Source: Bacteroidales bacterium (GTDB lineage: Bacteria > Bacteroidota > Bacteroidia > Bacteroidales > UBA7960). From it: DNA of 7,629 nt. Positions 1-4,814 of this stretch are shown here, one piece after another. A program made the translations under genes and the position numbers. Position 1 is the stretch's first letter; every line of letters starts with the position of its first letter. The notes beneath the pieces are model-generated. The model did not search any database. It was not told where the DNA came from and worked only from the letters and a program-made list of their open reading frames with translations. The stretch covers positions 1 through 7,629 of the forward strand of contig PWND01000081.1 in assembly GCA_003557965.1 (NCBI GenBank). Reading direction: 5' to 3'.

Positions 1-10
1 TAACGGCATT

Positions 11-100
11 ATCCCTTAGGGATAAAATATTGGTAATGAATAATTTGCAAGATATAGTTATCGTCCCGTAGTGGACGAAACATTTTTATCGGACAGTAGT
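11..100. repeat. Palindromic intergenic repeat-like element
   Basis: This non-coding stretch holds two short dyads. ATCCC/GGGAT (11-15 and 19-23) surrounds a 3-base spacer, and TCGTCC/GGACGA (61-66 and 73-78) surrounds a 6-base loop. A related half-copy follows: TTATCG plus AGTAGTG near 87-101 echoes TTATCG plus CGTAGTG near 58-73. The combination of 'cccgtag', 'ggacga' and 'atcggacagtagtg' resembles dispersed intergenic repeats I recall from Bacteroidota genomes. That family link is from memory and was not checked. It could be a REP-like element or the tail of a structured RNA belonging to the upstream gene. Confidence 0.4.
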
Positions 101-167
101 GAAAAATTAATTTGGTTCGACTATTATTTCACATTAATTTTATCTCCAATTTTGTTATTCAATTGAT

Positions 168-265
168 ATAAATTAAATACTTACTTAAAATGAAACCCTC
201 ATCTACTAAACATATACAAAAGTGCATGTGTAAAAATGAGGGTTCCATCGGGATAAATTAAATAC
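168..265. repeat. 13-bp direct repeat flanking the hairpin
   Basis: The 13-mer ATAAATTAAATAC occurs at 168-180 and again at 253-265, one copy on each side of the nested hairpin at 192-246. Such an arrangement would fit a target duplication around a tiny inserted element, or paired binding sites. The repeat is pure AT apart from its last base, so chance recurrence in AT-rich DNA is quite possible. Confidence 0.3.
192..246. repeat. Nested inverted repeat (possible RNA hairpin)
   Basis: An outer perfect 9-bp inverted repeat pairs 194-202 (AACCCTCAT) with 236-244 (ATGAGGGTT). It extends to G192-C246 with one mismatch. Inside it, 210-217 (ACATATAC) pairs with 222-229 (GTGCATGT) across an AAAA loop, with one mismatch and one G-T pair. 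No T-tract follows, so it is not a typical intrinsic terminator. It could be a small RNA, a 5' leader element or a small repeat. It lies about 140 bases before the fetA-like gene. Confidence 0.4.
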
Positions 266-315
266 ATGAATACGCATAATACTAATATTCAATTTGATAA
301 CACTAATTTACACGG

Positions 316-390
316 ATGAAAATTGCAAAGATTTTATGTTTAAATAATATGCTTTTAATAACCTGTATAATGAATATGGCGAATACATGA
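316..390 (+). CDS. Possible 24-codon leader ORF before fetA
   Basis: An ATG at 316 opens 24 codons ending in TGA at 388-390. The TGA overlaps the ATG of the ABC ATPase gene (387-389) in an ATGA arrangement, the usual layout for translational coupling. The peptide starts MKIAKILCLNN, is fairly hydrophobic and holds two cysteines. There is an in-frame TAA at 304-306, so it is not the tail of a longer gene. I do not recognise it. No good ribosome binding site is visible, and a 24-codon ORF can easily arise by chance, so this is a candidate only. Confidence 0.2.
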   Translation: MKIAKILCLNNMLLITCIMNMANT

Positions 391-980
391 TAAAATGTAA
401 AAACATATACCTGGATTTCGAAGGAAAGCCTGTTTTCAGTGACTTAAATATAGAAGTTACAAAGGGGGCTCACCTATGTATAGGTGGTGTTTCGGGCAAA
501 GGAAAATCAACATTTTTAAAACTATTACAGGGTTATGTTGTGCCTGATTCAGGAAGTGTTGAAATCAGCGGTAAAGCATTGAATTATTCAAACATAAAGT
601 CCATACGTAAATCAATAACCTGGATACCGCAGGATATTAACCTGCCCGTTGAAAATGGATATGAACTTGCGAAAATGATGAATATTGAAGCTGATATTGG
701 CAATATCGAAAGTTTTATGGAGCAGTTGGGGCTGGAAGCTGATATGTTGTATCGAGGTTTTTCCAAAATAAGCGGAGGACAAAAACAAAGAATAATAATT
801 TCTATTTGTCTTGCGCTTGATAAAGATATAGTTCTTATGGATGAACCAACAGCTTCATTGGATGATGCATCTGTAAGGCTTTTAATAAAAACCATCAAAC
901 AATTAAAAGGTAAAACAATTATTTCAGCGTCACATAACCACCTTTGGATGCAAGCTGCGGATCAAATATTAGAAATATGA
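387..980 (+). CDS. fetA: ABC transporter ATP-binding protein, FetA/YbbL type
   Basis: This is a 197-residue cytoplasmic ATPase that would power the membrane protein encoded next. All nucleotide-binding motifs are present: Walker A GVSGKGKST (34-42), Q-loop Gln82, signature ISGGQ (128-132), Walker B DIVLMDEP (147-154), D-loop ASLD (156-159) and switch His183. It is a compact single domain, slightly shorter than the E. coli FetA (about 225 residues). The stop overlaps the start of the UPF0014 permease by four bases (ATGA at 977-980), so the two are almost surely translated together. In E. coli FetAB has been linked to iron export and peroxide resistance. The plant relatives STAR1/ALS3 act in aluminium tolerance, so the substrate here is uncertain. 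The FetA assignment rests mainly on the partner gene. Confidence 0.88.
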   Translation: MIKCKNIYLDFEGKPVFSDLNIEVTKGAHLCIGGVSGKGKSTFLKLLQGYVVPDSGSVEISGKALNYSNIKSIRKSITWIPQDINLPVENGYELAKMMNIEADIGNIESFMEQLGLEADMLYRGFSKISGGQKQRIIISICLALDKDIVLMDEPTASLDDASVRLLIKTIKQLKGKTIISASHNHLWMQAADQILEI

Positions 981-1813
981 CATCAGCGATAGATATTGGA
1001 ATTTATGAACTTTTATTAAGCTTCCTGATATTAATACTTCCGGTTGCCTTCCTTTTTTACTATAAAATAAGGATAATTAAAAGTGTATTGATAAGTGTTG
1101 TCAGAATGGTGTTGCAACTTTCACTTGTAGCTGTTTACCTGGAATGGATATTTGAACTCAATAATGCGTGGGTAAATTCTTTATGGGTGCTTATAATGAT
1201 ACTTGTAGGAGTTTTTACAACCATACAAAGAGCTTATCTAAACTGGAAATACTTCATCTTTCCGCTGTTTATTTCAGGATTGACATCTATAGTTATTATT
1301 GATGCATTTTTTCTCGGATTTATTATAAGGTTAGATTATGTTTTTGATGCACAGTATTTTATTCCGATAACAGGAATGGTTTTAGGCAATGCACTAAATC
1401 ACAATATTATTGGCCTGCGTGTTTATTTCAGGGATCTTTCTGAAAAATCAGGCTTATACCAGTTTTTGCTAACAAACACGGGTGGCAATATGAAGCTTAC
1501 CATGCGGCCTTTCCTGTCTGAATCTGTAAATCAAGCCCTTAACCCTTTGATTGCAAATATTTCTGTAATGGGATTAATATCACTTCCAGGTATGATGACA
1601 GGCCAGTTGCTGGGTGGCAGCTCACCGGCTATTGCGATAAAGTATCAAATCATGATTGTATTGGCAATATTTGTGGGATGTTCCATAAACCTGTTTCTAA
1701 GCATTATGTTGTCTAACAGGTTTGTTTTTGATGAATATCAAAATTTAAAGGTTGAAAAAGTTTTTCCAAATAAAAAACCTGTAAAACCAACTAAAAATAA
1801 GGCCGGCAACTAA
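977..1813 (+). CDS. fetB: UPF0014/FetB-family ABC exporter permease
   Basis: This is a 278-residue integral membrane protein of the UPF0014 (FetB/YbbM) family, the permease partner of the preceding ATPase. It has about six to seven hydrophobic segments. Family hallmarks are an early RMVLQL motif (from Arg43), GMVLGN (133-138) and the highly conserved SLPGMMTGQ (202-210) followed by a GGSSP stretch. The tail after the last membrane segment is lysine- and proline-rich and probably cytoplasmic. I chose the ATG at 977, which overlaps the ATPase stop as ATGA. An in-frame ATG at 944 would add 11 residues, overlap the ATPase by 37 bases and give a less typical N-terminus. Iron export is the best-known role of the family, but other metals or small solutes cannot be excluded. 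Confidence 0.88.
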   Translation: MTSAIDIGIYELLLSFLILILPVAFLFYYKIRIIKSVLISVVRMVLQLSLVAVYLEWIFELNNAWVNSLWVLIMILVGVFTTIQRAYLNWKYFIFPLFISGLTSIVIIDAFFLGFIIRLDYVFDAQYFIPITGMVLGNALNHNIIGLRVYFRDLSEKSGLYQFLLTNTGGNMKLTMRPFLSESVNQALNPLIANISVMGLISLPGMMTGQLLGGSSPAIAIKYQIMIVLAIFVGCSINLFLSIMLSNRFVFDEYQNLKVEKVFPNKKPVKPTKNKAGN

Positions 1814-1968
1814 TCAAAACCGAATTTAATAAATGCAGGTAATAAATAATTAAGCTGGCCAGAATTATTAATCCATTTCTAATGTTATTATTGCTATACA
1901 AAAAAAATGAAGTTTATTATAATTAAATGCGATTAAAATAAGAAATATTTATAAACCTTAATTTGCAT
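1814..1968. other. Intergenic region with short AT-rich dyad
   Basis: No coding signal is seen between the permease stop and the hairpin at 1969. One inverted repeat stands out: AATAATT (1845-1851) and AATTATT (1863-1869) flank an 11-base core that contains the palindrome CTGGCCAG (1855-1862). It has no following T-tract. It could be a protein-binding site or a weak RNA hairpin in the fetAB 3' region. The rest is featureless AT-rich sequence. Confidence 0.3.
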
Positions 1969-2000
1969 CCTAAATATGTTATTAGCATATTAGGTTTTTG
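1969..2000 (+). terminator. Probable rho-independent terminator after fetAB
   Basis: The arms CCTAAATATG (1969-1978) and CATATTAGG (1986-1994) pair over nine base pairs with one bulged A and a 7-base loop, and are followed at once by TTTTTG (1995-2000). That is the shape of an intrinsic terminator reading on the plus strand. It lies 155 bases after the fetB stop, and would separate fetAB from the rhodanese-to-acr3 genes. The stem is AT-rich, so its strength is uncertain. It could also act as an attenuator if transcription of the next operon began upstream of it. Confidence 0.5.
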
Positions 2001-2044
2001 TTAAAATGTTTCGTAGTTTTGCAAAATAGCGAAAAGCATTTTAA
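2001..2044. promoter_or_regulatory. Long imperfect palindrome, candidate operator over a promoter
   Basis: A 44-base imperfect palindrome is centred at 2021/2022. Outer arms TTAAAATG (2001-2008) and CATTTTAA (2037-2044) are perfect 8-bp complements. Next come TTTCG (2009-2013) and CGAAA (2030-2034), with two extra bases (2035-2036) on the right. The centre is the palindrome TTTTGCAAAA (2017-2026). The left half contains TAGTTTTG (2014-2021), a full match to the Bacteroidota -7 consensus TAnnTTTG. A dimeric regulator binding here would cover that promoter. The same bases could also fold as an RNA hairpin. Confidence 0.45.
2014..2021 (+). promoter_or_regulatory. -7 promoter box (TAnnTTTG) for the rhodanese-ars genes
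   Basis: TAGTTTTG matches the Bacteroidota -7 consensus TAnnTTTG in every fixed position. Transcription would begin near 2028, giving a leader of about 100 bases before the rhodanese start. The nearest TTTG that could serve as a -33 box (1997-2000) leaves only 13 bases between the boxes, shorter than the usual spacing of about 19-21, so the call is moderate. It sits inside the palindrome at 2001-2044. Confidence 0.4.
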
Positions 2045-2114
2045 TAATCTTATTGTTCAATTAAAATATACATTTAATAACAACATTGAAGTATATGTTT
2101 TCTATTTAAGAATT

Positions 2115-2122
2115 AGAGGAGG
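2115..2122 (+). promoter_or_regulatory. Strong Shine-Dalgarno fixing the rhodanese start
   Basis: AGAGGAGG lies four bases before the ATG at 2127. Such a full Shine-Dalgarno is unusual in this window, where the other starts are preceded by A-rich sequence. It decides the start: the upstream in-frame TTG at 1998 lies inside the terminator-like hairpin and would put 43 unlikely residues ahead of a clear signal peptide. Confidence 0.65.
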
Positions 2123-2126
2123 AATT

Positions 2127-2540
2127 ATGAGGTTCTTTTTGTTATTTAAAAAAGTCATTTTGGTTTGCATTATACTATCTGCTATTGAAGATGTTGTAAT
2201 TGCTCAGAATATTAAAGGACTTAGCTCGATTGAATTTTATAATAATTATAGAAACTTGTTAAGTGATTCCAATGTAATTATTATAGATGGGCGCACTGAA
2301 GCAATGTTTTCAAGTGAGAGATTAAAAAATGCTGTAAATATTGATGCAGATTCCGATAAATTGGGTTTACTGCTTAAGCAATATAAAAATTATCAAACAA
2401 TGATTATTTACTGCACTACAATAAGAAGAACAATTAAAATAATAGAGACTCTAAGTGATTTTTATTGCGGGAAAATAATATACATCAACGATGGCATAGC
2501 CGGATGGAAACGCAATGGGTTACCTATAGACACTGGGTAA
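2127..2540 (+). CDS. Secreted single-domain rhodanese-like protein
   Basis: This 137-residue protein has a signal peptide at about 1-26 (basic MRFFLLFKK, hydrophobic core, likely cut after Val-Ile-Ala26) and then one rhodanese domain. The domain shows the early IIIDGR motif (Asp54, Arg56), the active-site loop C-T-T-I-R-R starting at Cys96, and the C-terminal AGWKRNGLPI signature (125-134). Rhodaneses carry a persulfide on this Cys and move sulfur, but the loop has Ile where CxxGxR would have Gly, so classical sulfurtransferase activity is not assured. It would act in the periplasm. It follows a candidate operator and heads five same-strand genes ending in arsC-acr3, with a 114-base gap to the next. 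A role in thiol or sulfur handling is inference. Confidence 0.85.
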   Translation: MRFFLLFKKVILVCIILSAIEDVVIAQNIKGLSSIEFYNNYRNLLSDSNVIIIDGRTEAMFSSERLKNAVNIDADSDKLGLLLKQYKNYQTMIIYCTTIRRTIKIIETLSDFYCGKIIYINDGIAGWKRNGLPIDTG

Positions 2541-2654
2541 AAATATTTTATTTATAAGATCAAAAAAATATTAAAAATATTATTACATTTTCAAATAAGA
2601 CTATTCATTAATTTGAAATTATTTTTTTTTAAAACCTATAAAATTATGTTTACT

Positions 2655-3089
2655 ATGAAAAATTCATTTCTTGTCTTATTACTGATTCTAAGCATCAGCA
2701 TAAATGCCGGCGAAAAAAAAGGCCCGGAGTTTACTTATGAAAACGATCGTTATGATTATGGAGTTATATATCTGGATGATATGCCAGAAACCAAGCTTGA
2801 TATCAAATTCACTAATACAGGAGACGAGCCCCTTATACTTAGTGGTGTTAGAGCATGCTGCGGAACCAGGGTTAACTATTGGCCTCAAGAACCTATAATG
2901 CCTAACGAAGAAGGGGTTATCAAAGTGGAATTTCGCCTCGCGCCAAGGCCACACCGTATTAGCAGGACTGTAATTGTTACATCTAACATGGAAACCAATA
3001 ACAGGCATATTTTCAGAATTATGGGGCAAGTGAAAGAAAAAGTTAAAGAGGAAAAGTTAAAAGAAGATAATTCAGATAATAAAAAGTAG
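2655..3089 (+). CDS. Secreted DUF1573-family protein with variant cysteine motif
   Basis: This 144-residue protein has a signal peptide (about 1-18, MKNSFLVLLL to INA) followed by one Ig-like DUF1573 domain. Family features include YDYGVI (33-38), FTNTGDEPLILSGVRA (52-67), PNEEGVIKVEF (83-93), and VTSN (108-111). Family members usually carry SCGCT at the conserved turn; here the aligned residues are ACCGT (Cys68, Cys69), so the second Cys has moved by one position. The tail (about 125-144) is rich in Lys and Glu. DUF1573 has no settled biochemical role; it is common in exported Bacteroidota proteins. I chose ATG 2655; ATG 2646 in frame would add MFT, and a TTG at 2613 is unlikely. No Shine-Dalgarno is seen. 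Confidence 0.8.
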   Translation: MKNSFLVLLLILSISINAGEKKGPEFTYENDRYDYGVIYLDDMPETKLDIKFTNTGDEPLILSGVRACCGTRVNYWPQEPIMPNEEGVIKVEFRLAPRPHRISRTVIVTSNMETNNRHIFRIMGQVKEKVKEEKLKEDNSDNKK

Positions 3090-3102
3090 TAAAAGCATTT
3101 TA

Positions 3103-3127
3103 TAAACTTTCTTGCACAAAAAGTTTA
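3103..3127 (+). other. AT-rich hairpin between DUF1573 and DoxX-like genes
   Basis: TAAACTTT (3103-3110) and AAAGTTTA (3120-3127) form a perfect 8-bp stem with a 9-base loop, 14 bases after the DUF1573 stop. There is no immediate T-tract, so termination would be weak. It could stabilise or process the message between the two genes. The pairing is AT-rich and may be chance. Confidence 0.25.
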
Positions 3128-3192
3128 ATGCAGTTGTTAATTTAATTTTTATATTTATGGAATTACAAATAGTTATTGGTAATAGAAAAAAT

Positions 3193-4323
3193 ATGATTTT
3201 ACAGACTTTAACCTGGGTATCACGTATCATATTTGGGTTAGCATTTATTTTTGCAGGCTTTACCAAAGCCATTGACCCTTTGGGAACTGTTTATGTTTTT
3301 GATGATTATTTTGTAGCTTTTGGAATAGAGTGGCTTATGCCATTATCGTTACCTTTGGCAATTATCCTAAATACCCTTGAGCTTCTAGCAGGTATTGCTA
3401 TTTTACTAGGGTTGAAAATGTATTATAGCGCATGGGCAGGTTTGTTATTCATGATATTCTTTACACCAATTACCCTGTACATTGCCATAACTGATGCTGT
3501 GCCTCACTGCGGTTGCTTTGGAGACGCATGGATTATTTCTAACTGGGAAACATTTTATAAAAATATTATTCTCCTTGCCGCTTCAATTTTGATTTTTACT
3601 CAGAAAAACAAAATTACCCCGCTATGGTCAGCTAAAAAAGACTGGTGGCTTGTTATTGGAATTACGGTGGTTATTTTTTTATTATCATTATTTTGTTTAC
3701 GTAACCTTCCTTTAATAGATTTTAGGCCATGGAAAGTGGGAAATGATATTACAGAACAACTAAAGCCTTTGCAGAAGGGTGAATCAGAATTCATTTTTAT
3801 TTACAAAAATGAAAAAACAGGTGAAGAAAAAGAGTTTGAATTGGATAATTTGCCTTCTGCTGAGGATGGGTGGAATTACGTTGACAGAAAAGAGGTAATA
3901 ATAAAAGAGCATATACCTTCACCGATTGAAAATTTTGATATTCGTGATGAATTTGAAAATGACCTTACAAGTGAATATATTGGAAAATCCGGTTATTTAT
4001 TTTTAGTTGTAGCTTATAACTTAAATACAGCCAAAACAGATGCATTTTCTGAAAAGATTAACAATATTGCTGAAAAAGCAACTGCTAATGGATATTCTTG
4101 TGTTTTGCTTACCAATAGCACATTTATGGAAATTGACAATTTCAGGAAAAAGCTACCATTACCTTGCAGCTTTTATCAAAGTGATGAGAGAGAACTCAAA
4201 ACTATAATCAGGTCAAACCCGGGACTGGTTCTTTTAAAAGACGGAATAGTAATTGCCAAGTGGCATCACAGAAATATTCCATCTTATCAGAGTATTAAAG
4301 AGAAGTACTTTAAGGATATGTAG
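3193..4323 (+). CDS. DoxX/MauE-like membrane protein with thioredoxin-like C-terminus (BT_3928 family)
   Basis: This 376-residue protein has an N-terminal membrane domain of about five helices (near 6-25, 49-73, 77-99, 122-136 and 151-170) and a C-terminal part with a thioredoxin-like fold (about 266-373). The opening, with FAGFTKAIDPLGT, matches the DoxX/MauE-type start of the Bacteroidota BT_3928 family. A conserved HCGCFGD motif (Cys106, Cys108) sits after the third helix and is a likely redox-active pair. The C-terminal segment RSNPGLVLLKDG (340-351) and KWHH (356-359) recur in this family as I recall it; its thioredoxin CxxC is absent. MauE relatives help form disulfides in partner proteins. 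ATG 3193 is preferred because it places the first helix correctly; ATG 3157 and TTG 3112 are alternatives. It ends 36 bases before arsC. Confidence 0.78.
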   Translation: MILQTLTWVSRIIFGLAFIFAGFTKAIDPLGTVYVFDDYFVAFGIEWLMPLSLPLAIILNTLELLAGIAILLGLKMYYSAWAGLLFMIFFTPITLYIAITDAVPHCGCFGDAWIISNWETFYKNIILLAASILIFTQKNKITPLWSAKKDWWLVIGITVVIFLLSLFCLRNLPLIDFRPWKVGNDITEQLKPLQKGESEFIFIYKNEKTGEEKEFELDNLPSAEDGWNYVDRKEVIIKEHIPSPIENFDIRDEFENDLTSEYIGKSGYLFLVVAYNLNTAKTDAFSEKINNIAEKATANGYSCVLLTNSTFMEIDNFRKKLPLPCSFYQSDERELKTIIRSNPGLVLLKDGIVIAKWHHRNIPSYQSIKEKYFKDM

Positions 4324-4328
4324 TTTTG
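4321..4328 (+). promoter_or_regulatory. Possible internal -7 box before arsC
   Basis: TAGTTTTG overlaps the TAG stop of the DoxX-like gene and fits TAnnTTTG fully; it is identical to the box at 2014-2021. Transcription from it would start near 4335, about 25 bases before the arsC ATG. No TTTG-type -33 box is found at the right distance upstream, so it may be chance. If real, arsC-acr3 could be expressed apart from the three envelope genes. Confidence 0.25.
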
Positions 4329-4359
4329 AAATTATCCTGTTTATAAATTATGGTAATAA

Positions 4360-4785
4360 ATGAAGATTCTGATATTATGCACGGGAAATTCATGCCGCAG
4401 TCAAATGGCTCATGGTTTTTTGAAGTCATTTGATGATAGATTGACAGTGTGTTCGGCAGGCACTGAAGCTTCCGGAAAACTTAACCCCAAAGCCGTTGAA
4501 GTTATGAAAGATATTGGCATTGACATTAGTCATCATACATCAGATCCGGTGGATAGATATTTAAGTGAGGAGTGGGATTATGTAATTACAGTTTGCGGAG
4601 GAGCAAACGAAGCTTGCCCTGCTTTTATGGGGAAGGTTAAACACAGATTACATATTGGTTTCGATGACCCTACTTATGCAGAGGGTACTGATGAATTTGT
4701 ACACAGTGAATACGTAAGAGTCAGGGATGAAATTAAGGAAAGCTTTTATAAATTGTTTAAAGAAAGAATTGAACCTGAATTATAA
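4360..4785 (+). CDS. arsC: Arsenate reductase, thioredoxin-coupled type
   Basis: This 141-residue cytoplasmic enzyme reduces arsenate to arsenite for export by the Acr3 pump encoded next. It has the low-molecular-weight phosphatase fold: the P-loop CTGNSCRS begins at Cys7 with Arg13, and the acidic DDP (102-104) supplies the general acid. The two further cysteines of the Staphylococcus pI258 type are present with the right spacing of seven, Cys79 and Cys86 in VITVCGGANEACP. This places it with the thioredoxin-dependent ArsC enzymes, not the glutaredoxin-dependent E. coli type. The start has no clear Shine-Dalgarno. The gap to acr3 is 29 bases, so they are probably co-transcribed. A plain protein tyrosine phosphatase is unlikely given the extra Cys pair and the neighbour. 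Confidence 0.93.
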   Translation: MKILILCTGNSCRSQMAHGFLKSFDDRLTVCSAGTEASGKLNPKAVEVMKDIGIDISHHTSDPVDRYLSEEWDYVITVCGGANEACPAFMGKVKHRLHIGFDDPTYAEGTDEFVHSEYVRVRDEIKESFYKLFKERIEPEL

Positions 4786-4814
4786 TTTTTTAAAACATTA
4801 GAAAAGTAAAGATT

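Noticed and set aside
289..296. TCAATTTG as a -7 box for the fetA leader
   Set aside because: It has a mismatch at the conserved A and no -33 box at the correct distance.
366..371. TATAAT before fetA as a sigma-70 -10 box
   Set aside because: The Bacteroidota primary sigma factor uses TAnnTTTG, and no suitable -35 is present; TATAAT is expected by chance in such AT-rich DNA.
1..386. CRISPR array or tRNA in the left intergenic region
   Set aside because: No regularly spaced repeats and no cloverleaf were found; the repeats seen are two-copy or palindromic only.
584..898. Minus-strand open frame within fetA, and similar frames opposite or out of phase in other genes (for example 2688-3029, 5024-5290, 6032-6223)
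   Set aside because: They lie within well-supported genes, show no recognisable family motifs and have no start signals of their own.
944..976. Earlier ATG for the FetB-like permease
   Set aside because: It overlaps the ATPase gene by 37 bases; the ATGA overlap at 977 is the standard coupled arrangement.
1998..2126. N-terminal extension of the rhodanese from a TTG at 1998
   Set aside because: It would begin inside the terminator-like hairpin and cross the palindrome. A full Shine-Dalgarno and a clear signal peptide place the start at 2127.
2613..2654. Upstream TTG start for the DUF1573 protein
   Set aside because: The added residues are an AT-driven Lys/Phe stretch with no ribosome binding site; MKNSFLVLLL at 2655 is a normal signal peptide start.
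3112..3192. Upstream TTG (3112) or ATG (3157) starts for the DoxX-like protein
   Set aside because: They would put extra residues before the first helix, unlike the family as I know it, and the TTG lies in the hairpin loop at 3103-3127.
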